Shown here: one piece after another, positions 32,225 to 41,849 of the stretch
Layout: each line of letters starts with the position of its first letter
Numbering within the stretch: position 1 is the stretch's first letter
NCBI RefSeq assembly: GCF_000317695.1
Contig: NC_019771.1
Location: forward strand, 3,042,001-3,106,000
Source of the DNA: Anabaena cylindrica PCC 7122
GTDB lineage: Bacteria > Cyanobacteriota > Cyanobacteriia > Cyanobacteriales > Nostocaceae
Length of the DNA stretch: 64,000 nucleotides
Direction of reading: 5' to 3'
Translations under genes and position numbers: made by a program
The notes under the pieces: model-generated
Seen by the model: the letters and a program-made list of their open reading frames with translations, nothing else
Told to the model about the DNA's origin: nothing
Databases searched by the model: none

Positions 32225-32578
32225 ATTTTTTTCACTTATTTATGTAGTTTTTATACTAGTACAATACCGCGTAAATAAGCCACCTATTTGAAAAGCCTAA
32301 AATATTTACTGAAGGATAATTACATTAGCATAGGCTGCCGGAGGCATTATTATGTATCCATAGCGGGATTAGTAGGCTCTATTAAGAATTCGTACCCCTG
32401 CCTGGAGAAGTGATACTAGCTAATTTCACCTGATTTCAAAATAACAAAATTTGATCAAATTTCCAATAGTAGCTTTACGGAAACTAGAACAGCCAGACTA
32501 ATTACTGCTGTGTAGCTTTGGACTAATAATATTTTCGGTAAAATAACTTAGTGTTGAAAAAATAACAAGTTTAAAATT
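32225..32578. other. Divergent intergenic region before mtnP
   Basis: About 350 bases carrying the promoters of the 67-residue protein (minus) and mtnP (plus). Contains a short GC-rich repeat fragment (AGGCTGCCGGAGGCATT, about 32333). No gene seen. Confidence 0.4.
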
Positions 32579-33451
32579 ATGGCAGTAGCGCAAATTGGAA
32601 TTATTGGCGGCAGTGGTTTATACAAAATGGAAGCCCTGACAGATATTGAGGAATTAGAGGTACAGACACCTTTTGGCTCACCATCTGATGCTGTCATTCT
32701 AGGAACACTAGCAGGTACTAGAGTTGCTTTTTTAGCACGTCATGGTCGTAATCATACACTATTGCCTAGTGAATTACCATTTCGGGCAAATATTTATGCG
32801 ATGAAGCAATTAGGTGTGAAATACTTAATTTCCGCAAGTGCGGTGGGTTCTTTAAAAGCAGAGGCAAAACCACTAGATATGGTGGTTCCAGATCAGTTTA
32901 TTGACAGAACAAAAAATCGCATTTCCACGTTTTTTGGTGAGGGAATTGTAGCACATATTGCCTTTGGTGAGCCTATTTGTAAAAACTTGGCTGGGGTTTT
33001 GGCTGATGCGATAGCTTCCTTGAATTTACCTGATGTCAATCTACACCGTGGTGGTACTTACATCTGTATGGAAGGCCCTGCATTTTCTACTAAGTCCGAA
33101 TCAAATCTTTACCGTAGTTGGGGGGCTACAGTCATTGGGATGACAAATTTACCAGAAGCCAAGTTAGCTAGAGAAGCGGAAATCGCCTACGCAACTTTAG
33201 CACTAGTGACAGATTATGATTGTTGGCATCCAGATCACGATAGTGTGACAGTAGAGATGGTGATTGGTAATTTACAACGAAATGCGGTAAACGCCCAAAA
33301 GGTAATTCAAGAAACTGTAAAGCGGTTAAGTGAAAATCCCCCTGCTAGTGAAGCCCATTCGGCTTTGAAGTATGCGATTCTGACAAATTTGGCAAATGCA
33401 CCAGCAGCAACTAAGGAGAAGTTAGGATTGTTGTTGCAAAAATATTTGTAA
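32579..33451 (+). CDS. mtnP: S-methyl-5'-thioadenosine phosphorylase
   Basis: 290 residues, the usual MTAP length. It cleaves methylthioadenosine with phosphate to adenine and methylthioribose 1-phosphate in methionine salvage and polyamine by-product recycling. Family signs: [12 protein letters not shown] (phosphate loop), [67 protein letters not shown] and TDYDCWH. ATG 32579. Transcription converges on the caspase-like gene with a shared terminator between. Confidence 0.96.
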   Translation: MAVAQIGIIGGSGLYKMEALTDIEELEVQTPFGSPSDAVILGTLAGTRVAFLARHGRNHTLLPSELPFRANIYAMKQLGVKYLISASAVGSLKAEAKPLDMVVPDQFIDRTKNRISTFFGEGIVAHIAFGEPICKNLAGVLADAIASLNLPDVNLHRGGTYICMEGPAFSTKSESNLYRSWGATVIGMTNLPEAKLAREAEIAYATLALVTDYDCWHPDHDSVTVEMVIGNLQRNAVNAQKVIQETVKRLSENPPASEAHSALKYAILTNLANAPAATKEKLGLLLQKYL

Positions 33452-33476
33452 AGCAACGTGAGTTCGATAAATTGAA

Positions 33477-33521
33477 AACCCCTCTCCACACCTCTCCCCG
33501 TTCACGAGGAGAGGCTTTGAA
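33477..33521. repeat. CCTCTCC hairpin repeat, copy 1
   Basis: AACCCCTCTCC, then CCTCTCC-CCGTTCACGA-GGAGAGG forming a stem-loop, then CTTTGAA. The same element occurs at 61465-61507 with small changes. A dispersed intergenic repeat. Confidence 0.75.
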
Positions 33522-33638
33522 AGCCTAATTTTTACGTGGAAACTAAGTGTATTTCTACCTCTCTTCGTGTCAGACAGGCGTTGATATGCTACCCATCGAA
33601 CTGACGTTAAAGCAATTGGAAATTAAGGCTATATAAGC

Positions 33639-33660
33639 AAAACCCACCTAGGTGGGTTTT
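33639..33660. terminator. Bidirectional terminator between mtnP and caspase-like gene
   Basis: Perfect 22-base palindrome: AAAACCCACCT followed by AGGTGGGTTTT. Each strand ends in a T tract, fitting termination of both converging genes. Confidence 0.8.
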
Positions 33661-33701
33661 AATCTCAAACAAAAATTCCAGCGTTTAAAGCTGTGGAAAA
33701 G

Positions 33702-35885
33702 TCAAACTACCTGAAAACTAAAATTAAGACTTGCCCAATTATTCACATCCAAAATGTATGAGTCTGTCGCAGTTCCATTCATTTCAGTTTCGTTAGCGTT
33801 ATGCAAATCTTGCAGTAAGGCTTGGGCAACTTCTAAGGGGTTAACTAAGGGGCTGATTGATTGTTGATCTGCGGTGGCATATTTAGGGGTTTCTAATGCT
33901 TTCTGAGTTTGTGTGAAGGGAGAAGTACTGATAATTAGTTGGTGTTCACAAAAGAAAGCTCGCATGGGTAACATCCAGCCAGTGGTAGCATCACTTTGTG
34001 GTAGCTTCAGGGTTTCTCTTGGGGGAATGACTATTTCTCGCAGGTGGGGTTTTGTGTCAGAACTATCTGTTTCTGGGCTAACTTGCCAGGGGTATAATGC
34101 GATCGCTTCCGGTGAACCATAGCCAAAGGCACTTCTAGCATTATTTAAACCCAATAAGATTAAATATATCGGGCGATCGCTCAAATTTTTGACTTTGTAT
34201 TGCATCCGACTACCAACGGGAATGCTAGGAACTGTTGTTCCTGAATTAATGATTGCTTTATCCTTCCCAGATTCCTGAACCTGACTGCGCCATGTTTGCT
34301 TTTGTATAATTGTCCGGGGTGATATTGTACTAATAATTTCTAAAGTTCCTTTCACAGCCAAGCGAGAAGAACCTTCATTTTCTGTCAATCGCCATAGTTT
34401 TGCTGCTAAAAGGGTAGAAAATTTTGGTGTTAATCTCTGCACAGCTACTTTCACCGCTTCCCCCATTTCCCCAGCAGTATTGAGAATTTGCTCACCACCA
34501 AGAGAAAAAAGACCATAACGGCTAGGAATCTGTGGTAATTTACCAAAAACATAATCAGCGCTTTGTTCTGCTAACGCGATGTTAACCATACGGGTAATTG
34601 AGGCAAAAGCACTAGTTGCATCTACTCGCTCAATTCTTTCTAACCCAGAATCTAAGGCAACTGTTAAATTAATATTTGGGGGTAATACACGCACCTCTTC
34701 TTGTACTAGTTGCCCAACTTGGGGTGGGTTGCTAGTTTTTGGGTTAGAAATTTCTGCTTTTGCAATTAGCCCAGTCCGTGAAGGTGTAACACCTGTTTTG
34801 AGGGATGATCGCAATATTAGCTGTTCTCCAGTCGGTAGAGTGAATCTAGAGCCAACACCGTAGTATTCTAGAACTTGGGGAAGTAATCCTCCTAACCATA
34901 CCTCAACTGTCTTGCCGTCTTCATCAATAGCGTTGACTACTCCTTCAGCGCCAATATCGTCGAGAGGAAAACTATCAACAATGGAACTACTTTGAGTATT
35001 TTTTAGCCCACTCATTAACTCTGGCTGCTGTTCACTTCCCAGTCTGTGCATAGAACTACTGAGATGAGAAAAGAGAATTTGAATTGTTGTTGCTGGTGTA
35101 GCTTCCCATAGATATTGGGTTAAAGCATAGGTAAATAACCCCGCACTCCAACCAGAAAATAGTAATTCTCCTGCTTGCTGATTTGGGTCTGAGGTGGCTT
35201 TCAACACCATTGCTTGATTAATAGCGGATTTCTGGGTTTGCAGTTGTTTAAGAAACTCCAGTTCTGGAAGCGCTAACTGTGTTGCTGGTAATTCTGGACG
35301 GGCGCGAATTTGCAGGCCTGATGGTTGTAATGTAGTTGGAGTATAGTAACTTGTATCTAAAACTGCGGTTACTCGGTCGGTGGGAAGCGATCGCAATAAC
35401 AGTAATAGAGTTTCTTCTAATAAATAATTGACGAATCTTCTATCCTGTGGTTCCTTTTCGTCAACCGGAATCAGAGCATTCTGCACAGTTTCTGGAAAAG
35501 TCCCCAATTTGACACGACTGCCATAACCACTAAAGTGGAAGACAACCACATCCCCAGCCTGGGCTTGCTTACCCAAATGATCGACAAAAGCCGCCTCAAT
35601 GAATTCCCGGCTGGCTTGTTCCTCAGTTAAAGTCAGAATATCCGCAGCAGCAAAGCCACAGCGGTGAATTAAGACTTCCCTTTGCAATTCCACATCAGTC
35701 AGACAACCACCAAGTGCAGGACTTTGTGGATATTGATTAATGCCTATTAATAAAGCCAACTTCCGGGGATTAGGTGCTGCTAAAGCTTGGTAATAGCGAT
35801 TACCCAAAGTCAACCACTCAGCTTCAGTCAGCCCCAACACCGCCAATATTGAGCCAATCCGTTCTAAAAACGCACGCCGTTTCAT
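33702..35885 (-). CDS. Caspase-like (C14) pseudo-orthocaspase with Tat signal
   Basis: 727 residues. N-terminus MKRRAFLERIGSILAVLGL is a twin-arginine (RRxFL) signal, so it is probably exported folded. The p20-like domain starts at RKLALLIGINQYP (~41) with the family strand order (LTDVELQREVLIHRCGF, AGDVVVFHFSGYGSRV). The catalytic His position of the SGHG motif is Tyr121 (FSGYGS), and the Cys position of DSCHSG is Ser179 (VLDTSYY). It therefore lacks the His-Cys dyad and should not be an active cysteine protease. About 500 residues follow with no recognised domain, including a DUF4384-like segment (GSRMQYKVKNLSDRPIYLILLGLN). Known cyanobacterial orthocaspase homologues with Tyr/Ser substitutions make this a likely conserved pseudoenzyme. 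Confidence 0.88.
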   Translation of the reverse strand: MKRRAFLERIGSILAVLGLTEAEWLTLGNRYYQALAAPNPRKLALLIGINQYPQSPALGGCLTDVELQREVLIHRCGFAAADILTLTEEQASREFIEAAFVDHLGKQAQAGDVVVFHFSGYGSRVKLGTFPETVQNALIPVDEKEPQDRRFVNYLLEETLLLLLRSLPTDRVTAVLDTSYYTPTTLQPSGLQIRARPELPATQLALPELEFLKQLQTQKSAINQAMVLKATSDPNQQAGELLFSGWSAGLFTYALTQYLWEATPATTIQILFSHLSSSMHRLGSEQQPELMSGLKNTQSSSIVDSFPLDDIGAEGVVNAIDEDGKTVEVWLGGLLPQVLEYYGVGSRFTLPTGEQLILRSSLKTGVTPSRTGLIAKAEISNPKTSNPPQVGQLVQEEVRVLPPNINLTVALDSGLERIERVDATSAFASITRMVNIALAEQSADYVFGKLPQIPSRYGLFSLGGEQILNTAGEMGEAVKVAVQRLTPKFSTLLAAKLWRLTENEGSSRLAVKGTLEIISTISPRTIIQKQTWRSQVQESGKDKAIINSGTTVPSIPVGSRMQYKVKNLSDRPIYLILLGLNNARSAFGYGSPEAIALYPWQVSPETDSSDTKPHLREIVIPPRETLKLPQSDATTGWMLPMRAFFCEHQLIISTSPFTQTQKALETPKYATADQQSISPLVNPLEVAQALLQDLHNANETEMNGTATDSYILDVNNWASLNFSFQVV

Positions 35886-35986
35886 AATTAGCAGTTAGCC
35901 CTCAGCCCATTAGTTAACAGCTTAAAGGGCTGAAGTCTGTAGAGTAAAGTTTCTGACTATACTTTTTTGTTAGTTTCCCATTAATT

Positions 35987-37168
35987 CTAAGCTAATACTG
36001 TGGGGATACTCATTGCCCGTGCTAATTCTGCTGCCACTTCTGGACGAGAGAATTCTGGTGGGGGTAACTCACCTCGACGTAGCATTTCCCGGACTTTTGT
36101 CCCCGATAGGTGAACCCGTTCCTCTGGTTTACTAGGACTGGTTTTGGTTGTTGCCATTTGTTTGGTACGTTTGCAGTAGAAAGCGTGTTCAAACATCATT
36201 GGCACAATGCCCAATTCACCAGGCGCAAACTCATCAAATATATACTGAGCATCATAAGTACCGTAGTAGTCACCCACACCGGCATGATCTCGGCCAACTA
36301 TAAAATGTGTACAGCCGTAATTCTTGCGAACTAAAGCATGGAAAATGGCTTCTCTTGGCCCAGCATAACGCATCGCCGCTGGATTAATAGCTAATATTAC
36401 TCTATCTATAGGGTAATAGTGTTCCATCAATATTTCATAGCAACGCATTCGCACATCTGCGGCGATATCGTCTTCTTTGGTTGCCCCTACCAATGGGTGT
36501 AAAAATAAACCATCCACAGTTTCTAAAGCGCACTTTTGAATATATTCATGGGCGCGGTGGATAGGGTTACGAGTTTGGAAACCAACAATAGTTTTCCAAC
36601 CCTTATCTCTAAACATTTGCCGTGAAGCAGCAGGATCAATTTGGTAGCTAGGAAAATGGGGATGGGAATCACGTTGTAATAACCAGATATCGCCAGCCAG
36701 ATTCACAGAACCTTGGTTATAGACTACCTGCACACCTGGATGTTTGGCATCATCGGTGCGATAAACATTGATAGCTTCGCGTTTTTTGTCGTAGGTATAC
36801 TTTTCGCTTAGTTCCAAAACCCCAATAAACTCACCGTTAGGGTTATCCAGACGCACTACACCACCTACTTGCAAAGGTGCAGCAACTTCTTCTGTAACAG
36901 ATAGTGTAATTGGGATTGACCAGACAACACCGTTAGCAAGGCGCATTTCTGCTACTGTGCGATCGTAGTCTTCTTGGTTCATAAAACCTGTAAGCGGACT
37001 AAAACCACCGATCGCAATCATTTCTAAATCAGAAACGGCTCGCTCATCAAGTGTCACTCGTGGCAAGAAGTCAGCCTTGGAAAGGAATGTTTCCTTTTGT
37101 GCGGGTGTAGCAACCCGGTTAACCAACTCTCCACCGTGGGGGGCAATGGCATCTAGATGGTAACTCAA
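35987..37168 (-). CDS. sat: Sulfate adenylyltransferase (ATP sulfurylase)
   Basis: 393 residues, single-domain ATP sulfurylase. Substrate motifs intact: [17 protein letters not shown] (QxRNPxHxxH), and [18 protein letters not shown]. It activates sulfate with ATP to APS, the first step of assimilatory sulfate reduction. No C-terminal APS kinase domain. ATG 37168 gives the conserved start. Lies about 100 bases upstream of the caspase-like gene on the same strand, but a functional link is not evident. Confidence 0.97.
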   Translation of the reverse strand: MSYHLDAIAPHGGELVNRVATPAQKETFLSKADFLPRVTLDERAVSDLEMIAIGGFSPLTGFMNQEDYDRTVAEMRLANGVVWSIPITLSVTEEVAAPLQVGGVVRLDNPNGEFIGVLELSEKYTYDKKREAINVYRTDDAKHPGVQVVYNQGSVNLAGDIWLLQRDSHPHFPSYQIDPAASRQMFRDKGWKTIVGFQTRNPIHRAHEYIQKCALETVDGLFLHPLVGATKEDDIAADVRMRCYEILMEHYYPIDRVILAINPAAMRYAGPREAIFHALVRKNYGCTHFIVGRDHAGVGDYYGTYDAQYIFDEFAPGELGIVPMMFEHAFYCKRTKQMATTKTSPSKPEERVHLSGTKVREMLRRGELPPPEFSRPEVAAELARAMSIPTVLA

Positions 37169-37346
37169 CGTAATTTTTTCCTATGTGTTGCGAACTATGT
37201 ACTAAGTTATCAAATTGTTGGTACATATAGTACAAATTCTTAAAACTTTTTGTCAATTGCCGGTCGGAATGAGAGGAATTGCTGAAATAATGAAGCTGGT
37301 ATTGTTTTAGCGAGCAAGATAGAAGTATTATAAGGAATTAAATAGG

Positions 37347-37748
37347 TTAATATTGAGGTCTACAAGTAATAGATATGCCACTACCTTTTGATGATGAAAC
37401 TTGTACTAAGTAATCTTGAAGGCATATTTGAACAGAGTCACCTTTTCTGATTTGGATTTCTTCTGATAGTCTACAGCTTGTAAACTGCCCTTTATCGTCA
37501 AAGCTAATATAATTCTTAGCTTTACAGGGAAGATTTAATAATCCTCCCATATTAGTAGAAATTTGCAAAGTTGTATCCTGCCCTAAAATGCAACTTGCTA
37601 ACGAACCATTACTATAATTACTCACAGTTCCTGGTTCACAGACAATAGAAGCTGATGCCGATGGATGTATAACTAAGTTAATTGCGGGTATTGCTATTAA
37701 AGATGTAACGAATACTAATGCTTGAGAATATTTTAGCATACATTTCAA
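37347..37748 (-). CDS. Small secreted hypothetical protein
   Basis: 133 residues. A signal peptide (MLKYSQALVFVTSLIAIPAINLVI) with likely cleavage around SASAS near residue 34. The mature ~100 residues contain six cysteines (VCEPG, SCILG, PCKAKN, SCRLS, ICLQD, TCRPQ), suggesting disulfides in a small beta-rich periplasmic or extracellular protein. Family unknown. Translation may start at the fourth codon (MLKYSQ). Confidence 0.7.
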   Translation of the reverse strand: MKCMLKYSQALVFVTSLIAIPAINLVIHPSASASIVCEPGTVSNYSNGSLASCILGQDTTLQISTNMGGLLNLPCKAKNYISFDDKGQFTSCRLSEEIQIRKGDSVQICLQDYLVQVSSSKGSGISITCRPQY

Positions 37749-37868
37749 TTTGATTGTACTTTATACAGGTGCTTGTATTTAAAATATCATTGCGTATTAA
37801 TTATTTAATATAGTATTTATACTTAAAAATCGTGATTTTGTTAAAATCTTGCTAAAAAGGAATTAGGT

Positions 37869-38318
37869 ATGCTTAATTGTCATGATGTTGCTAAGTACTT
37901 TCTGTCACAGATAGATGAAGATGCTGGGGATTTAATGTCTAATCTCAAGCTGCAAAAGTTACTTTATTATGCTCAAGGTTTTCATTTAGCATTGTATGAG
38001 CAACCTTTATTTTCAGAATCTATTGAAGCTTGGACACATGGGCCTGTAGTACCGGAAGCTTATCATATATATAAAGACTATGGTTCTAATGCTATTCCTA
38101 TTCCTGAAGATATTGATTTTTCAAAATATGATCAGCAAACTCGTGAACTACTAGATGAAGTGTATTCTGTTTATGGTCAGTTTTCTGCATGGAAATTATT
38201 AAGCTTAATTCATGAAGAAGAACCTTGGCAAGATGCACGTCAAGATAATATAATTATCAGTCATCAAGCTCTCACGAAACACTTTAAGACTCAGCTTGTG
38301 AATATGGTGGTTAATTGA
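37869..38318 (+). CDS. Panacea-domain (DUF4065, SocA-like) antitoxin-type protein
   Basis: 149 residues covering one Panacea domain: VAKYFLSQI, SNLKLQKLLYYAQGFHLALYEQPLFSESIEAWTHGPVVPEAYHIYKDYG, and the typical TRELLDEVYSVYGQFSAWKLLSLIHEEEPWQDAR. Panacea domains are antitoxin modules paired with many different toxins. Here the downstream gene, 18 bases away, is a truncated ParE-like toxin, so the pair may be a decayed module or the antitoxin may serve another partner. Moderately AT-rich. Confidence 0.9.
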   Translation: MLNCHDVAKYFLSQIDEDAGDLMSNLKLQKLLYYAQGFHLALYEQPLFSESIEAWTHGPVVPEAYHIYKDYGSNAIPIPEDIDFSKYDQQTRELLDEVYSVYGQFSAWKLLSLIHEEEPWQDARQDNIIISHQALTKHFKTQLVNMVVN

Positions 38319-38336
38319 TAGTATCATGGCAGTAAA

Positions 38337-38528
38337 ATGGGAAAACTATGTCAATTTTCTCATCCTAATTTAGTAGGTATTCGACAGCAAGCAATAAAAG
38401 GATTTAAAAAATATCTTGTTTTTTATATTTCTTCAGATTCAGGTGTAGATATTCTCAGAGTCATTTATGGTGGACGGGATATTGAAGCAATCTTGAATGA
38501 AAATTTGGGAGAAAGCGATAGTGAATAG
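38337..38528 (+). pseudogene. N-terminally truncated ParE/RelE-like toxin remnant
   Basis: 63 codons. CQFSHPNLVGIRQQAIKGFKKYLVFYISSDSGVDILRVIYGGRDIEAIL matches the C-terminal two thirds of ParE-type toxins (shape HPxLxGxRxxxVxGFxxYLIFY...IxILRVxHGxRDIxxIL). Intact members have ~30-40 more N-terminal residues; here only 18 bases separate its ATG from the upstream stop, and no frame supplies the missing part. Probably inactive, by a deletion that abutted it to the Panacea gene. A minimal functional toxin is less likely. Confidence 0.75.
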
Positions 38529-38544
38529 TATTAATAAGGTAAAA

Positions 38545-39636
38545 ATGTCAAATAACGAAAATTTGAAATTAAAAACAAGAATTTTAAACCGTAAAACTGG
38601 AAAAGTTACAGTTAAAAGCCAGTCTTTGGAAAAACTTATTCCTCGTAATCGACCAGTTAGCCAACTTACATCCGAACAGCTTGATCGAATTAAAAGAATT
38701 TATTCATTTGTAGGTGTTTTTGTAACTGACAGTTTTGAAAACTGGTTAAAATGTTTTACACTAGATGTTTTTCCAGAAACAGAAATTAAAGTTTGGGAAA
38801 CCATCACTTTTGTTTTTGTAAAATATGTAGAGCAGCATACATTAAACTTTAAGCAGAAAAAAGATGTTCTACTGAAGCTTATTATTCTTTCATCCGGGGA
38901 AAGACCAAAGGATAAGTTATCAAAAGAGTTATTTGTATTTCAGGAAAACCTAGAAAAGGAAATACTAGAAAAACGTTCTCAGGATACAAATTTAGTAGTA
39001 GAAGAAGGTACTAACCAAAGATTAAAAAATATTAATCCTTGGGATAAAATAGATTTTATAAAATTAGCTTTTGTTTATCAGAAATGTTTAAAGCAACGGG
39101 ATTTAAATTCAAACGAAGAGGATGATATTTACTTAAAGTTGATGCAACTGATGGCTGGAGGAGAGCCAAAAGACGACCTTTCTAGAGAATTACTTCATGC
39201 TCTTGAAAATGAATTTGAGCCGCAGAATATTACAGATGATAGAGAGCGAGTTATATCTGTAGTTGTTCAACGCAAAGGACAAGCTAAGTTTCGTAGTGAT
39301 CTACTAAAAGCCTATCAAGGAAAGTGTGCAATTACAGGATTTGATACAAAAAGGGTTTTACAAGCTGCTCATATTATTCCCTATCTTGGTTATGAAACAA
39401 ATCATCCTTCTAATGGAATTTTACTTCGGGTAGATATACATATAATTTTTGATCAACACCTACTATCTATTGATCCAAAAAGTTATGAAGTGGTTATCTC
39501 TCCTAGCTTACACGGTACTGATTATCAAGGACTTAGTGGAAAAAAATTACTACTTCCTGACAAAGACAGATTTAAACCTAATTTAATTGCGTTGGAACAG
39601 CATTATCAAACTTTTTTACAAAAATGTGATAAATAA
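38545..39636 (+). CDS. HNH endonuclease with duplicated N-terminal module
   Basis: 363 residues from ATG 38545; in-frame starts at 38521 (GTG) and 38497 overlap the toxin remnant. The C-terminus (~250-363) is an HNH_2-type nuclease: KFRSDLLKAYQGKCAITGF, LQAAHIIPYLGYETNHPSNGILLRVDIHIIFDQHLLSIDP, with His-Asn-His ligands. The region before it contains two related ~55-residue copies, ending GERPKDKLSKEL and GEPKDDLSREL, each preceded by a LKLIILSS or LKLMQLMA strand. Function of this module is unknown. It could be a defence or mobile-element nuclease. AT-rich and in an accessory neighbourhood. Confidence 0.85.
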   Translation: MSNNENLKLKTRILNRKTGKVTVKSQSLEKLIPRNRPVSQLTSEQLDRIKRIYSFVGVFVTDSFENWLKCFTLDVFPETEIKVWETITFVFVKYVEQHTLNFKQKKDVLLKLIILSSGERPKDKLSKELFVFQENLEKEILEKRSQDTNLVVEEGTNQRLKNINPWDKIDFIKLAFVYQKCLKQRDLNSNEEDDIYLKLMQLMAGGEPKDDLSRELLHALENEFEPQNITDDRERVISVVVQRKGQAKFRSDLLKAYQGKCAITGFDTKRVLQAAHIIPYLGYETNHPSNGILLRVDIHIIFDQHLLSIDPKSYEVVISPSLHGTDYQGLSGKKLLLPDKDRFKPNLIALEQHYQTFLQKCDK

Positions 39637-39689
39637 AAAATCCTTCCCCGCAAATGCGTTATAGAAATTACTCACGCCTCTAAAAATTT

Positions 39690-39752
39690 GGTGCGTTACG
39701 GCTAATCCTTACTATCTCAAACTCCCTAATCTTTTCACAGCCGTAACACACC
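39690..39752. repeat. GGTGCGTTACGGCT inverted repeat
   Basis: GGTGCGTTACGGCT (39690-39703) and AGCCGTAACACACC (39739-39752) are complementary with one mismatch across a 35-base loop. A dispersed cyanobacterial hairpin repeat, here between the converging HNH and Uma2 genes. Confidence 0.7.
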
Positions 39753-39773
39753 CTACTTCATATTTACTGTTAT

Positions 39774-40376
39774 TTACACTATAAAAACTTGTTTTGCTGT
39801 TAATTGCAAGTTAGGAAAGATTGAGGAAACGAGTTGATAATTATTTTGAAATAATCGCTTTTGATATTCATCCTCTATCAAAGTACAAATTGTAATAGTT
39901 GGCTGCTTGGGTTTACCAATATATTCTCTACCACCAATGCCTAAATAATCTACAATCCAATATTCATGTACACCTAATAAAGCATAATCTTCAACTTTAC
40001 GGGCATAGTCGTTTTGCCAATTTGTACTTACAACTTCTGCAATTAGTTTAATTGATTTTCCTGATGTAATTACAGGTTCTTGTTGCCATAATGGTTCATT
40101 AATTAGTTGTGTTTGGTCTAACACAATCACATCGGGACGAAAGGCTGTGTCTGTTCCTAATAGTTTGATTAAGCAACGATGGGGAATAAAATATGGTAAG
40201 TCTTGACGATCAATTTCTACATTCAGTTTTCGCCCAATCAAAGATGATACTTGCTCATGGGGTCCTGTCGGTTCCATCTCGATTAATTCCCCATCAATGA
40301 GTTCATAATTATCATGATCACCGTACTGAGTAATAAATTCATTAACTGTGATCAGTTTTACGGCTGATTGTACCAT
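39774..40376 (-). CDS. Uma2-family putative endonuclease
   Basis: 200 residues, canonical Uma2 (DUF820). NYELIDGELIEMEPTGPHEQVSSLIGRKL, TAFRPDVIVLDQTQL with the catalytic Asp, IKLIAEVVSTNWQNDYARKVEDYALLGVHEYWIVDYLG with the Glu and Lys. A PD-(D/E)XK fold of unsettled cellular role, present in many copies in Nostocales. No partner gene. Confidence 0.9.
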   Translation of the reverse strand: MVQSAVKLITVNEFITQYGDHDNYELIDGELIEMEPTGPHEQVSSLIGRKLNVEIDRQDLPYFIPHRCLIKLLGTDTAFRPDVIVLDQTQLINEPLWQQEPVITSGKSIKLIAEVVSTNWQNDYARKVEDYALLGVHEYWIVDYLGIGGREYIGKPKQPTITICTLIEDEYQKRLFQNNYQLVSSIFPNLQLTAKQVFIV

Positions 40377-40524
40377 TATGATTTTTCCTCACTATTAGCT
40401 CAATCTTGGGAATTACATCAGTTTTCATGTATTTTTACCACACTCTTCTTTTCTCTTCCTTTGCGCCTTTGCGCCTTTGCGTGAGATTTAAAAAAGTAGT
40501 TTATTTACCTGAAAACCGCTGTAA

Positions 40525-41577
40525 CTAAAACTGTTCAATTATTCCCCCACCTAAAACTTTATCTCCTTCATACCAAACCGCAGCTTGTCCAGGGGTAATA
40601 CTGAATTGCGGTTCATCAAATACCAAACGCACACGATCGCATTCTAAAGGAATCACTGTCACGGGGACAGGTGCGGAACGATAACGAATTTGCACTTCTG
40701 CACGAATGGGGGTTGCTGGTTTAGCAATGGAAACCCAATTTACTCGGTTTACTGTACATTCTGCCTCAGTTCCTTTAGAGCGATCGCCTACAACAACACG
40801 ATTATTTACAGCATCTAGTTCGATTACATACAACGCTTCCGGTGCAGCAATCCCCAAACCCTTACGCTGTCCGATTGTGTAATGATGCACTCCATCATGC
40901 TGTCCTAAAATTTTACCAGTAGTATCGACAATATTTCCTGGTTTAGGCGCTAGATATTTATCTAAAAATGCCCGCATGGAACCATTGCTTTCCACTAAGC
41001 ATAAATCTTGACTTTCTGGTTTATCGGCGGTTTTTAAATTGTATTCGGCCGCCATGCGTCGGGTGTCGGTTTTGTTCAGTTCACCCAAAGGAAAGATAGA
41101 ACAACTTAGTAAATCTTGAGACAAATCATAAAGAAAGTAAGATTGGTCTTTATTGCGGTCAACTGCGCGTAACAATTGGTAACGCCCGGTAATATCATCG
41201 TAGCGAATTTGGGCATAATGACCGGTAGCAATGCTATCACATTCCAATTGTTCACGGGCATATTTTACCATTGGCCCAAATTTCACCGTCTTGTTACATT
41301 GGGAACAAGGCAACGGCGTAATTCCTACACTGTAACCAGTGACAAGAAAATCAACAATTTCTGTTTGAAAGACATCCCGAATATCGACAACTTCATGGGG
41401 AACGCCCAATTGTTCACAAATTTGAGCCGCGTCGATCATTCCTTCAGAGCAACATTGCCCTTTGCCTTTCATGAGCCAAAGAGTCAAACCGATTACATCA
41501 TAGCCCTGATTGTGTAAAATAGCAGCAGCGACAGAACTATCAACGCCACCTGAAAGACCAACGACGACTTTTTTCAT
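40525..41577 (-). CDS. mnmA: tRNA-specific 2-thiouridylase
   Basis: 350 residues. The ATP pyrophosphatase loop is [14 protein letters not shown] at the N-terminus. The catalytic cysteines are in PLPCSQCNK (~Cys97) and SQDLCLVES (~Cys196). It thiolates U34 of the Glu, Gln and Lys tRNAs using sulfur relayed from IscS-type desulfurases. Full length; starts at ATG 41577. Confidence 0.97.
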   Translation of the reverse strand: MKKVVVGLSGGVDSSVAAAILHNQGYDVIGLTLWLMKGKGQCCSEGMIDAAQICEQLGVPHEVVDIRDVFQTEIVDFLVTGYSVGITPLPCSQCNKTVKFGPMVKYAREQLECDSIATGHYAQIRYDDITGRYQLLRAVDRNKDQSYFLYDLSQDLLSCSIFPLGELNKTDTRRMAAEYNLKTADKPESQDLCLVESNGSMRAFLDKYLAPKPGNIVDTTGKILGQHDGVHHYTIGQRKGLGIAAPEALYVIELDAVNNRVVVGDRSKGTEAECTVNRVNWVSIAKPATPIRAEVQIRYRSAPVPVTVIPLECDRVRLVFDEPQFSITPGQAAVWYEGDKVLGGGIIEQF

Positions 41578-41849
41578 AATCCTAAAATCTTTTTAGGTTC
41601 AGTAACTGCTAAGTTTGCAGCCCCATGGTAAATTACATTTTTTCAAAAGTTGACTCCTGGTACTGCTAGAGGTTTTTCTGACCAGGACAACACTGGAGTA
41701 GTAAGACTGTTCAATTGTAGCACACATCCCTGAAAAGCCCTGATAGGAAAGCACTTCGGTTTTGATGACATTTAAATTTCCAGAATCGGCAATTGCTTGA
41801 TTAAAATGGCTGGTAGAAATTTTTATTTTGCGATCGCTAGTTAAAAAAT

